A DNA stretch of 64,000 nucleotides from assembly GCA_016702745.1 (NCBI GenBank), contig JADJDJ010000002.1:124001-188000 (forward strand), read 5' to 3'. Positions 17,559 to 25,908 of this stretch are shown one piece after another. The position numbers and the translations under genes were made by a program. The stretch is from Chitinophagaceae bacterium (GTDB lineage: Bacteria; Bacteroidota; Bacteroidia; Chitinophagales; Chitinophagaceae). Under the pieces are notes generated by a model that was given only the letters and a program-made list of their open reading frames with translations, was not told the origin of the DNA and did not search any database. The first letter of the stretch is position 1, and every line of letters begins with the position of its first letter.

Positions 17559-17602
17559 ATCGGTTTCATCAACCTAAATCAATAAACTTAAAACGTTTTT
17601 AT

Positions 17603-19396
17603 ATGAGTACTGCAGCTGCAAAAACCCAATCGCTGAAAGGCGGAGAATGGCTGGTGAAAGAATCATCCCCTGCTGACACATTTACACCTGAAAATTTTCA
17701 GGAAGAACAACTGATGGTAAAGGATATGTGTAACCAGTTCCTGGATGCGGAAGTATATCCTAACCTCGACAGGATTGATAACCTGGAACCCGGACTGATG
17801 AAGAGCCTGTTGACAAAGGCTGGTGAGCAGGGTCTGCTGGCGGTAGCTTTTCCGGAAGAATATGGCGGATTAGGAAAAGACTTTGTCACTTCTACCATGG
17901 TGAATGAATACCTGGGAGCGGGGCATTCTTTTTCCGTTGCCATTGCTGCGCATACGGGTATTGGCACGCTTCCCATTCTTTACTTTGGTACACCCGAACA
18001 AAAACAGAAATACATTCCCAAACTGATCAGTGGTGAGTGGTCCGGTGCCTATGGATTAACTGAACCCAATAGCGGCAGTGATGCCCTGGGGGCAAAAACA
18101 TCGGCCAAACTGAGTGAGGATGGAAAATATTATATCCTCAACGGACAGAAATGCTGGATCACCAATGGTGGATTTGCCGATGTGTACACTGTATTTGCCA
18201 AGGTAGATGGCGATAAATTCACCGGTTTTATTGTAGACCGCGGAACAGAAGGATTTACCCAGGGACCGGAAGAACATAAAATGGGGATCAAGGGATCTTC
18301 AACAGTGCAATTGTATTTCCAGGATTGTAAGGTACCCGTTGAAAATTTGCTGGGAGAGGTTGGTAAAGGACATAAGATCGCTTTTAATATCCTGAACATT
18401 GGTCGTTTGAAACTGGCCGCTGCTGCCATTGGTGGTTCCAAGCGTTCTTTATCCGGAACAGTAGAATATGCCAAAACCCGTGAGCAGTTCAAACAACCTA
18501 TTTCCAATTTTGGCGCTATCAAATTCAAGCTGGCCCAAATGGCCATCCGGATCTTTGTAGCCGAGAGTGCCCTGTATCGTACTGCACAATGGATCGGTGA
18601 TAAAGAACACGAATTATTATCAGCTGGTAAACCCTTCAACGAATCATTGCTGGGTGCTGCGGAAGAATATGCCATTGAATGTGCCATGCTGAAAGTAGAT
18701 GGCAGTGAAGTACTGGATTATGTGGTTGACGAGGGGGTGCAGGTACATGGCGGAAACGGTTTTAGTGCGGAGTATAATATCTCCCGTGCTTACCGCGACA
18801 GCCGGATCAACCGTATTTATGAGGGTACCAATGAAATCAATCGCCTGCTGACCCTGGACATGACCCTGAAAAGAGCCATGGGTGGAAGACTGGATCTGAT
18901 GGGACCCGCTATGGCAGTACAAAAAGAACTGATGAGTATCCCCGACTTTGGTGCGGAAGATGAAACGCCATTTGCCAAAGAGAGAAAACTGATCGGTAAT
19001 CTAAAGAAGGCCATACTGATGACTTCAGGTGCTGCGGTGCAGAAGCTGATGATGAAGATAGAAAATGAGCAGGAAGTACTGATGAACCTGGCGGATATGG
19101 CCATTCAGACGTATAATGCAGAAAGTGTTTTACTGCGTATCATGAAAATGGCAGAAAATAAAGGCGAAGCTTCTATCGGACTTTATAAAGATATCATGCA
19201 AACTTACCTGTACGATGCAGCGGATGCGGTGAACAAGGCAGGCAAGGATGCCATCAACTCATTTGCCGAAGGTGATGAGCAGCGCATGATCCTGATGGGA
19301 CTGAAACGTTTTACCAAGGCCGAGCCTTTTAATGTAAAGGAAGCCAGAAGAAGGATTGCGAATAAAATGATTGATGAGGGCAGGTACTGTTATTAA
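17603..19396 (+). CDS. Acyl-CoA dehydrogenase, FadE type (long form)
   Basis: 597 residues, the length of the Bacillus FadE-like class with a C-terminal extension. It catalyses the first, FAD-dependent step of fatty acid beta-oxidation. Visible motifs: GLTEPNSGSDALGAKTSA and WITNGGFADVYTVFAK (FAD/substrate site), QVHGGNGFSAEYNISRAYRDSRINRIYEGTNE split over the C-terminal domain, with catalytic Glu near residue 407 in YEGTNE. About 170 residues follow the core. It starts 44 bp after the MarR-like gene. The partner fadN/fadA genes usually seen in such operons are absent here. Confidence 0.92.
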   Translation: MSTAAAKTQSLKGGEWLVKESSPADTFTPENFQEEQLMVKDMCNQFLDAEVYPNLDRIDNLEPGLMKSLLTKAGEQGLLAVAFPEEYGGLGKDFVTSTMVNEYLGAGHSFSVAIAAHTGIGTLPILYFGTPEQKQKYIPKLISGEWSGAYGLTEPNSGSDALGAKTSAKLSEDGKYYILNGQKCWITNGGFADVYTVFAKVDGDKFTGFIVDRGTEGFTQGPEEHKMGIKGSSTVQLYFQDCKVPVENLLGEVGKGHKIAFNILNIGRLKLAAAAIGGSKRSLSGTVEYAKTREQFKQPISNFGAIKFKLAQMAIRIFVAESALYRTAQWIGDKEHELLSAGKPFNESLLGAAEEYAIECAMLKVDGSEVLDYVVDEGVQVHGGNGFSAEYNISRAYRDSRINRIYEGTNEINRLLTLDMTLKRAMGGRLDLMGPAMAVQKELMSIPDFGAEDETPFAKERKLIGNLKKAILMTSGAAVQKLMMKIENEQEVLMNLADMAIQTYNAESVLLRIMKMAENKGEASIGLYKDIMQTYLYDAADAVNKAGKDAINSFAEGDEQRMILMGLKRFTKAEPFNVKEARRRIANKMIDEGRYCY

Positions 19397-20148
19397 TTCC
19401 ACTGATCCCTGTCAAAATCCAGTAAGGCTGTTCTCCGGATGGGGACGGCCTTTTTTTCGCCCGCATAAATATCGGAGAGTTCTCTGCGGGTGACCCTGAG
19501 TTCATTCAGTTTCCGGATTCTTTTTTCTTCAATATAAATACCTACACTCAGCATCAGAGACGATAAAGTGGATACCAGGAAAAAGATCAGGAAGATATCC
19601 TCGACATCAGTTGAACGGAATACATAATACATCAGGTAGATCAGTCCGAAACAACCATAGGCAAACAAAAGAGAGGCTGCAATCACTGCTTTACCGGTTG
19701 CTTTCCGGTGAGTAATGGCAATCTTGGTTTGACGGATAAAAAAGTAGGTACATAAAGCTAATATCAATGCAACACCCGGGCCCAGGATCACGGTAATGGC
19801 TTCTGTGTTGAGACCCAGGACCGATATAACTACTATTTCAAAAAAGATAAATGCGGCGATCAGCCATTTCACACGGCGGGTAAACACGGGAGATGTACTG
19901 AAATAGGTAAGGAAAAATAGCATCAATGGTGCGTCCATCAGATTATTGGCCAGCCCCCAGTAATGCCTGGTCGTCTGGTCAATCGGGATATATCCCTCGG
20001 TCATCAGGTTATAAATCAGTACAGAAGAATAGTAGCAGATTAATACAGGAAAGGTTCTGTATTTCCCAAGCCGGAGGGCCAGGATGGCTATAATGGGGCA
20101 TAATAAGGCAGCAGACGAGATTATACCCATGACTGAATACCATGTCAT
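19393..20148 (-). CDS. Seven-helix membrane protein of unknown function
   Basis: 251 residues with about seven hydrophobic segments from the N terminus (VMGIISSAALLCPIIAILAL) to FLIFFLVSTLSSLMLSVGIYI, followed by a cytoplasmic charged tail of ~45 residues (EEKRIRKLNELRVTRRELSDIY). The layout resembles 7TM sensor input modules without an output domain. No family is recognised. Its stop overlaps the acyl-CoA dehydrogenase stop by 4 bp in convergent orientation. Confidence 0.65.
   Translation of the reverse strand: MTWYSVMGIISSAALLCPIIAILALRLGKYRTFPVLICYYSSVLIYNLMTEGYIPIDQTTRHYWGLANNLMDAPLMLFFLTYFSTSPVFTRRVKWLIAAFIFFEIVVISVLGLNTEAITVILGPGVALILALCTYFFIRQTKIAITHRKATGKAVIAASLLFAYGCFGLIYLMYYVFRSTDVEDIFLIFFLVSTLSSLMLSVGIYIEEKRIRKLNELRVTRRELSDIYAGEKKAVPIRRTALLDFDRDQWN
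19424..19457 (+). terminator. Possible terminator of the acyl-CoA dehydrogenase gene
   Basis: AAGGCTGT (19424-19431) and ACGGCCTT (19445-19452) pair with one wobble and are followed by a T7 run. It lies inside the 3' coding end of the convergent membrane protein gene. Confidence 0.45.
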
Positions 20149-20480
20149 ATTAATCGGTTTTCTAGGATAAGTGACGCAAGTGGTGGCACAACCGCCTGCG
20201 TCTGCAATATTAACGGAGTGTTAATTCATATAGTGCTTATGCTGAATGGTTTGTCTGAAAATTCAGTAAAAGCATGCGATTTTTTCGTAATACTACGAAA
20301 AGGTATTTATGACAATTAAGGAAATACACTGCTGGGATGTTACGATACCCTTAGGAATGGTAAGAGTTTCTACTAAAAATCTGAAACAGAATGATCTGGC
20401 GTTGAAATTCGGTTGAAAGGTTATCCTTGGAGGGAATTAATTGGTTGAACAAAATTGATAGATGAATTGATATATTTCCC
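20149..20480. other. Intergenic region with an 8-bp inverted repeat and a 35-codon frame
   Basis: TTTTCGTA-ATAC-TACGAAAA (20282-20301) is a perfect inverted repeat resembling LuxR/NarL-type response-regulator sites. Eight bases later an ATG (20309) opens a short frame to 20416 (MTIKEIHCWDVTIPLG...), 35 residues, with no family recognised. Either the site regulates the divergent membrane protein gene, or it controls this small frame. Nothing else is seen. Confidence 0.3.
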
Positions 20481-20825
20481 ACAAAGACACTAAGCGCACA
20501 AAGGGAAGAAATACAGCAGTTCTTTGCGTCCTGGCGTCTTAGCGGTTAAGCTTCTCTGCGAAAACTCCGCGCTCTCATGTTCTCCGCGGTGAATCTCTCC
20601 CGTAAAGCGAGCAAAGAACACAAAGGGAGAAAAAATATTTCACGCAAAGCACGCAAAGAAAAAAAACGCAAAGACGCAGTGACCGCTGCACCGCTGTGTC
20701 CGCTGCGAGAAAAAATATATCGCAGGCCTCTCTTAGCGTTTCCTCGCGCCTTCGCGTCTTAGCGGTTAAACCTCTGCGTAAACTCCGCGCTCTCTTGTTC
20801 TCCGCGGTGAATCTCTCATTTGCGA
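20481..20825. repeat. Family A dispersed repeat block
   Basis: Pieces 'ctttgcgtcctggcgtctta', 'gttctccgcggtgaatctct' and 'gcgccttcgcgtcttagcgg' occur in both orientations, matching blocks at 348-993, 3450-3725 and 5990-6260. Frames across it are repeat by-products. Confidence 0.75.
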
Positions 20826-20838
20826 TGCAAAACAAATA

Positions 20839-21234
20839 TCAATGCCCCTCCGGAAAGGGTTCTCCTCTGTGGCAGGTTTTACAAGTAACCGTTTTCAGGT
20901 ATTCGGGCTGATCAGATTTATTATACCAGAAATTATTCTTGTTAATATCAATCGTCATCCGCATCATCTTCCTCGCTTCTTCCTTCATTGGTTCAGTATC
21001 GGCAGCATAATCCATGTCGCCCGGAAAAATTTTTTTCTTTACATGGCAGAATTCGCACTTCACCCCGAGGGCCTTATTATAGGTTTCCATGATACTGTCC
21101 AGCTTCTGGTCGCTGATATCTTTGGGAAGCACTTTCAGGTTTCTTTCTTGCTGCAGGGAAGGTCTTACAGCGGCCACGGCCAGCAGTACAAAGACGGCCA
21201 TACCGGCAATAACGATAATTTTGTTTCTGTTCAT
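20839..21234 (-). CDS. c-type cytochrome, reaction-centre-cytochrome-like (two CxxCH)
   Basis: 131 residues. An N-terminal membrane anchor or signal (NKIIVIAGMAVFVLLAVAAV) precedes a small domain with two heme c sites, CEFCH (with VKCEFCHVKKK) and CKTCH near the C terminus (TVTCKTCHRGEPFP). The segment DMDYAADTEPMKEEARKMMRMT between them is the helix that supplies the distal Met in CytoC_RC-type domains. Such proteins are found in non-phototrophic Bacteroidota and Acidobacteria; the partner is unknown. It lies 47 bp downstream of an S9 peptidase gene on the same strand. Confidence 0.82.
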   Translation of the reverse strand: MNRNKIIVIAGMAVFVLLAVAAVRPSLQQERNLKVLPKDISDQKLDSIMETYNKALGVKCEFCHVKKKIFPGDMDYAADTEPMKEEARKMMRMTIDINKNNFWYNKSDQPEYLKTVTCKTCHRGEPFPEGH

Positions 21235-21261
21235 AAGAAATTAAATGACGAATAAATTATT

Positions 21262-21281
21262 AAACCGGTTGTTTCCGGTTT
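21262..21281. terminator. Hairpin after the S9 peptidase gene
   Basis: AAACCGG (21262-21268) and CCGGTTT (21275-21281) form a 7-bp stem immediately after the S9 peptidase stop codon (21282-21284). The T-rich side is better on the plus strand, so termination of the minus-strand peptidase transcript is only possible. Confidence 0.4.
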
Positions 21282-23435
21282 TTATTTAGTTGGATGGATC
21301 CATCTTTCAAAAAATTCCCAGGTCCGAAGCATCTGGTCGATCCGCTGACGGTTATTACCACTCCGTGTGATTTCATGGGTGGCATTCGGATGCCGTACAT
21401 ATTCCACCGGTCTTCCCAGGGCTTTCAGGCTTTTATACAACATTTCACTTTGTACAAATCCGGTACGGCGATCATTGTCTCCATGAAAGATGATATACGG
21501 TGTATGGATCTTTTCCACGTAGTGAATCGGAGATTCTCTTTCAATTGTTGCCTTGGCGGCCGCTTCCCAGGGATATCCTCCAAAATAATTTGGCACCAGT
21601 CTCCAGGCATTGCCTTCTCCAAAAAAAGTAGCCAGGTCATATACACCGCGCTGGGAACAGGCCGCTGCAAATCGCTGGTCATGGGCAATGATCCATGCCA
21701 CGAGATAACCGGCATAGGAACCGCCAGTTACCATTAGTTTACTCGTAACGGCCCATCCTTCTGCTACTGCTTTATCGAGTGCCGTTAACACATCACTGGT
21801 GGGTCCGGCTCCCCAGTCATTTATATTTCCCCGCAGGAAATCAAGTCCATAGCCTCCGCTGCCTCTTGGATTGCAATACACTACTCCATAGCCCTTGCTG
21901 CAGAAATACTGGTATTCATGCCACATGGAACTTTCGCCTGGTCCCCACATGGCTGAGGGACCGCCATGTATTTCGAGTAAGAGCGGATATTTTTTACCCG
22001 GTTCATAATCGGTTGGTTTCATCACCCAGTATTCAATCTCCATTCCTTTTTCATTTTTAAAACTGTGCTTCTCTGGTATACTCAGTTTTTTTGTTGCAAT
22101 CCAGTTGCTATTGAACTGTGTGAGTTTCCGGGGCTGCTTTGCCATGGCATCTGCAGCATATAATTCGAAGGGACTGTTGATAGAGGTCTGGATATAAGCG
22201 ATTTTATTTCCGGCAATATCAAACCCGCCGATCCCGCTGTTATAATCTGTCAGTTGTTCCACTTTTTTACCGGACACAGCTGCCCGGTAAACCGGTTGTC
22301 CACCGTTGCTTTGTGCACTGAAATAAATGTACTGATCATCCTGTCCCCAGGTAATATTGCCCTTGCTCCGGTCAAAAGGCATATCAACCGGCGTACCGCC
22401 ATTCAGTGGCATGATGGCGAGGGTGGCGATACTGACAAAAGAGGTATTGCTATATTGAAAGGCCAGCCATTTTCCGGATGGAGAAATCCGGGGTGAATTA
22501 TAATTTTTACCGGGCTCGCCTAACAGTTTGCGGAGTTTGCTTCCATCGGTATTCACCAGATATATCTGTCCTTCGAGGGAACGATCGGGGTGCTCGGTGG
22601 AGTCTATATCTCCTGCCAGTACCAGTTGGTTACCATCGGGGGTAAACTCGGCATAATTAAAACGATAAAACCCTCTGGTTACCGGAACCGGTTTGGCATC
22701 TGCTTTTATTTCCTGAATAAAAAAATGATTGAAACTCATATCCGGGTTTACATCGGTTTCATCGAGGAAATTCAGTTTGGTAAAGACTTTTGCCTTGCGG
22801 TCATTTTCATTACCGGTCAGGTAGGATCTTACTTCTGTTATACTACCATCCGGATCGGCCTTGGCGTTGTTATTCAGAAACTGTTTGTTATCCAGTCCGG
22901 GTTTCTCCATCGGCCAGCGCGGAACCTCTTTCCCGGGGTTCAGCACTGTATCTTTTAAAAGATCTTTTAATGGGATGGAAGCTGAAAAAAGAATTTTCTT
23001 CCCGTCAGGACTCCATCGCGGACTGCCAGCTCCGTATTTATGCCGGGTGAGTTGTATGGCTTCTCCGCCATCGAGTGGTAATATAAAGATCTGTGATCTT
23101 CCCTCGACAGCTCTCACAAAAGCGATTTGTTTACCATCGGGGCTGAAAACCGCCTGTGATGCATTTTCCTTACCGGTTAATTGTTTTGGCTCGGCAGAAC
23201 CATCGGTATTCGCCAGCCAGATTTGTGTGCTGTTTTTAAAATCCAGTTTGCTTTCTCCATCCGGCTCGGTAGATAAAACGGTGAACAGAGCTTTGGATCC
23301 ATCCTTATTCAGGGACAAAGTGCCGAGTGTTTTGACCCGGAGAAGGTCCGTTACTTTCATGGGCTCATTGCCATTTTGGGCATGGAGCACACTGAGACTG
23401 AGCAGCAAAAAAAGTAGGGGAATTATTTTTTTCAT
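21282..23435 (-). CDS. S9 family peptidase (acylaminoacyl-peptidase/dipeptidyl-peptidase type)
   Basis: 717 residues. Signal peptide MKKIIPLLFLLLSLSVLHAQ, then a beta-propeller with repeated 'SPDGKQIAF' blades (ASQAVFSPDGKQ, GSPRWSPDGKKI, NSPRISPSGKWL) and a C-terminal alpha/beta hydrolase domain. Catalytic Ser573 in GGSYAGYL, Asp655 in HGDNDRR and His687 in NATHEI. It would cleave dipeptides or acyl-amino acids from short peptides in the periplasm. It is upstream of the diheme cytochrome on the same strand and divergent from the AhpD-like gene. Confidence 0.92.
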   Translation of the reverse strand: MKKIIPLLFLLLSLSVLHAQNGNEPMKVTDLLRVKTLGTLSLNKDGSKALFTVLSTEPDGESKLDFKNSTQIWLANTDGSAEPKQLTGKENASQAVFSPDGKQIAFVRAVEGRSQIFILPLDGGEAIQLTRHKYGAGSPRWSPDGKKILFSASIPLKDLLKDTVLNPGKEVPRWPMEKPGLDNKQFLNNNAKADPDGSITEVRSYLTGNENDRKAKVFTKLNFLDETDVNPDMSFNHFFIQEIKADAKPVPVTRGFYRFNYAEFTPDGNQLVLAGDIDSTEHPDRSLEGQIYLVNTDGSKLRKLLGEPGKNYNSPRISPSGKWLAFQYSNTSFVSIATLAIMPLNGGTPVDMPFDRSKGNITWGQDDQYIYFSAQSNGGQPVYRAAVSGKKVEQLTDYNSGIGGFDIAGNKIAYIQTSINSPFELYAADAMAKQPRKLTQFNSNWIATKKLSIPEKHSFKNEKGMEIEYWVMKPTDYEPGKKYPLLLEIHGGPSAMWGPGESSMWHEYQYFCSKGYGVVYCNPRGSGGYGLDFLRGNINDWGAGPTSDVLTALDKAVAEGWAVTSKLMVTGGSYAGYLVAWIIAHDQRFAAACSQRGVYDLATFFGEGNAWRLVPNYFGGYPWEAAAKATIERESPIHYVEKIHTPYIIFHGDNDRRTGFVQSEMLYKSLKALGRPVEYVRHPNATHEITRSGNNRQRIDQMLRTWEFFERWIHPTK

Positions 23436-23490
23436 AACTGGTAAAAATGAATGCTGAATATACGGATTCGGGGGATTTTTAAACCCATCA

Positions 23491-23520
23491 TTTGATGAAA
23501 GGCCAGGTTTTCTACTTTTG
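23491..23520 (+). promoter_or_regulatory. Bacteroidota-type promoter of the AhpD-like gene
   Basis: TTTG (23491-23494) and TACTTTTG (23513-23520) with 18-bp spacing match TTTG / TAnnTTTG. The ATG follows at 23538. Confidence 0.6.
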
Positions 23521-23537
23521 ATGCAAAATAAAAAACC

Positions 23538-23900
23538 ATGAGTCCGCTAATTAAAGAATTCAACGACTACCGTAGCAAAATGAATGAAGTGATTCTGAGC
23601 AAGGATAACCTGGTCATGAAACGCCTCTGGAATCTGGATACCAATACCTATGCCGAAGGTGCGCTGGATGTAAAAACGAAGGAGCTGCTTGGGCTGGTGG
23701 CCAGCATGGTGCTCCGCTGTGATGACTGCATCAAGTATCATCTGGGCAAAGTGTATGAACTGGGTGTCAGTACGGAGCAGGTATACGAAGTATTTGCCGT
23801 GGCCAATATTGTGGGTGGCACGATTGTGATACCGCATACGAGGAGGGCGGCGGAGTACTGGGAGGAGCTGGAGAAGGATGCTGAACAGCAGAACGGATGA
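23538..23900 (+). CDS. Carboxymuconolactone decarboxylase / AhpD-like protein
   Basis: 120 residues of the all-helical CMD fold. LRCDDCIKYHLGKVYELG holds the CxxC pair and downstream His of the AhpD-type peroxidase site, followed by EVFAVANIVGGTIVIPH. Members act as thiol-dependent peroxidases or decarboxylases; with CxxC and His present, a redox role is the better guess. It is a single gene with its own promoter. Confidence 0.88.
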   Translation: MSPLIKEFNDYRSKMNEVILSKDNLVMKRLWNLDTNTYAEGALDVKTKELLGLVASMVLRCDDCIKYHLGKVYELGVSTEQVYEVFAVANIVGGTIVIPHTRRAAEYWEELEKDAEQQNG

Positions 23901-24082
23901 ACAATAGAACAAATGAATGATGAAGTAGTGGGACGTTAGGAGAGAAATGGAGCAATCTTGATGAGAAAGATGCTGAACAGAAGAACTGAGAAAGTAAGGA
24001 TCAGGTTTAAAAAGATCTGATTTAGTGTACGTTTGTTTGGCACGGGAATGACTAGAATATAATTTCAGGAAAATTCCCTACA

Positions 24083-24439
24083 ATGAACAGAAAATATGAT
24101 CTGGAAGAGCGGCTTATCAATTTCGCCAGTGATGCAATAGATGTATCAGAAGGACTCCCGGTTAGTTTTGCAGGTAAGCACATCGCCCAGCAATTAGTTC
24201 GCTCCTGCACTTCTCCTGCTCTAAACTACGGAGAAGCACAAGCCGCAGAAAGCCGGAACGATTTCATACATAAAATGAAAGTGTGTTTGAAAGAGTTGAG
24301 AGAAACGTATAATTGCCTAAGATTAATACAAAAAAAGGGTTGGTATCAGGAAGAAAAATTGAGCCTTCATCAAAAAGAAAACAATGAGTTGATAGCCACT
24401 TTTGTATCCAGTGTAAAAACTGCTTTAGAGAAAAAATAA
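24083..24439 (+). CDS. Four helix bundle protein (23S rRNA intervening-sequence family)
   Basis: 118 residues, all helical: LEERLINFASDAIDVSEGLP, GKHIAQQLVRSCTSPALNYGEAQAAES and FIHKMKVCLKELRETYNCLRLI are the conserved helices of the S23/IVP family (four helix bundle). The family was first seen in intervening sequences of 23S rRNA but is common as isolated chromosomal genes in Bacteroidota; the function is unknown. No rRNA lies near. It stands between the AhpD-like gene and tandem repeats. Confidence 0.88.
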   Translation: MNRKYDLEERLINFASDAIDVSEGLPVSFAGKHIAQQLVRSCTSPALNYGEAQAAESRNDFIHKMKVCLKELRETYNCLRLIQKKGWYQEEKLSLHQKENNELIATFVSSVKTALEKK

Positions 24440-24554
24440 GTCATAATTCTTGTTGGGGAAGGAAACTGCAGAAAAGAAAAACAAAGGAACAGAAGAACAA
24501 ATGAACTGATTAAGTAATGAGGCGTATGGCAGAAAAACAGATGTAGTCCCAAAC

Positions 24555-24765
24555 AGACTTCAAAATTCTTCACTCATTGTTCGACATTCTCATTTCATTA
24601 AAATTCTCCTTCCCAAAAAACAGGGAAACTCCCAACAGACTTCAAAATTCTTATCTCCTTGTTCGGCATTCTCAATTCATCAAAATTCTCCTTCCCAAAA
24701 AACAGGGAAATCCCCAACAAAACTCAAAATTCTTCTCTCCTTGTTCGGCATTCTCATTTCATGTA
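24555..24765. repeat. 82-bp direct tandem repeat, 2.5 copies
   Basis: 'caaaattctt' starts at 24561, 24643 and 24725, an exact 82-bp period. Units share 'ttgttcggcattctcatttc' (first copy with one change), then 'aaaattctccttcccaaaaa', 'acagggaaa' and 'cccaaca'. The last unit is cut off where the promoter of the gene at 24788 begins. Confidence 0.85.
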
Positions 24766-24771
24766 AATTTG
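24741..24771 (+). promoter_or_regulatory. Bacteroidota-type promoter of the 2-oxoacid oxidoreductase beta gene
   Basis: TTG (24741-24743) lies within the third 82-bp repeat unit; TAAATTTG (24764-24771) follows 20 bp later. The other two units have the same upstream part but AAAATTCT in place of TAnnTTTG, so only the gene-proximal copy has a complete promoter. Confidence 0.6.
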
Positions 24772-24787
24772 TGGGAATCCATATGAT

Positions 24788-25816
24788 ATGAGTGAAACAA
24801 CTACAGCCCCGGCCCTAACCGCCAAGGATTTTGCCACCGACCAGGAGGTCCGCTGGTGTCCCGGGTGCGGTGACTATTCCATCCTGGCACAGGTTCAGAA
24901 AGTAATGCCCACCCTGGGAATTCCCCGGGAGAATATTGCCATTATATCGGGAATTGGCTGCAGCAGCCGCTTTCCCTATTATATGAACACCTATGGGATG
25001 CACTCGATCCATGGAAGAGCCACCGCTGTGGCCTCGGGATTAAAGGCAGCCAGGCCCGAACTGAGTGTTTGGATCGTAACCGGTGATGGTGACGGACTGA
25101 GTATTGGCGGTAACCATACCATTCACCTGCTTCGCCGTAATTTCAACGTGAACATTTTGCTTTTCAATAACCAGATTTATGGTTTGACCAAGGGCCAGTA
25201 CTCCCCTACATCCGAGGAAAACAAGATTACCAAGAGTACGCCGATGGGAAGTATTGACCATCCTTTTAATCCGCTGGCACTGGCGCTGGGAGCTGATGCT
25301 ACCTTTGTGGCCCGAACCATGGACCGCGATCCCAAGCATTTACAGGCCATGCTGATCCGGGCGAACCAGCACAAGGGCGCTTCCTTCCTTGAAATCTACC
25401 AGAACTGCAACATCTTTAATGATGGTGCTTTTGAAATATTCACTGAAAAAGGATCCAAGGCACAGGAAACCCTTTTCCTGGAACAGGGTAAACCCCTGCT
25501 TTTCGGTCCTAACCTTGAAAAAGGAATCAAACTGGATGGTTTCACCCCCAAAGTGGTAACAATCGGTGTTGATGCCAGTGCTGAAGAATGCTGGATACAT
25601 GATGAAAATGACATGTATAAAGCGCAGATACTGGTCAGGATTTTTGACAATCCCGGTAAAGAAGGTCATTTACCCCGTCCTTTTGGTGTGTTTTATCAAA
25701 CTGATCGTCCTTGTTATGAGGACATGCTGGTACAGCAAATCGATCAGGCAAAAGCTAAAAAGCCGGCTGATCTGGACAAATTACTTCGTGGTAATGAGGT
25801 CTGGACCATCAATTGA
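24788..25816 (+). CDS. korB: 2-oxoacid:ferredoxin oxidoreductase, beta subunit
   Basis: 342 residues. The beta subunit binds thiamine diphosphate and the [4Fe-4S] cluster of 2-oxoglutarate (or pyruvate) : ferredoxin oxidoreductase. Motifs: VRWCPGCGDYSIL (cluster Cys), GIGCSSRFPYY, MHSIHGRATAVASGLK, TGDGDGLSIGGNH and NNQIYGLTKGQYSPTS (TPP/Mg site), and DIN-like EIYQNCNIFND. The alpha subunit gene normally lies immediately upstream; here that position holds repeats and a four-helix-bundle gene, so the partner must be elsewhere. The korB symbol follows the usual name; pyruvate as the substrate is not excluded. Confidence 0.88.
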   Translation: MSETTTAPALTAKDFATDQEVRWCPGCGDYSILAQVQKVMPTLGIPRENIAIISGIGCSSRFPYYMNTYGMHSIHGRATAVASGLKAARPELSVWIVTGDGDGLSIGGNHTIHLLRRNFNVNILLFNNQIYGLTKGQYSPTSEENKITKSTPMGSIDHPFNPLALALGADATFVARTMDRDPKHLQAMLIRANQHKGASFLEIYQNCNIFNDGAFEIFTEKGSKAQETLFLEQGKPLLFGPNLEKGIKLDGFTPKVVTIGVDASAEECWIHDENDMYKAQILVRIFDNPGKEGHLPRPFGVFYQTDRPCYEDMLVQQIDQAKAKKPADLDKLLRGNEVWTIN

Positions 25817-25834
25817 TAAAAAAGCTAATTTGAT

Positions 25835-25860
25835 AAAAACCCCGCATAGCGGGGTTTTTT
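25835..25860 (+). terminator. Intrinsic terminator after the 2-oxoacid oxidoreductase gene
   Basis: CCCCGC (25840-25845), loop ATA, GCGGGG (25849-25854) with flanking A5/T6 that extend the stem and give the U-tract. Confidence 0.85.
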
Positions 25861-25908
25861 ATGCCCTCCGTTTTCCGGCATGGTTTTTAAACAGGTAGCT
25901 TCACCATC

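Noticed and set aside
24083..24439. Four-helix-bundle gene as a sign of a 23S rRNA intervening sequence
   Set aside because: No rRNA sequence flanks it; the family is common as free-standing genes.
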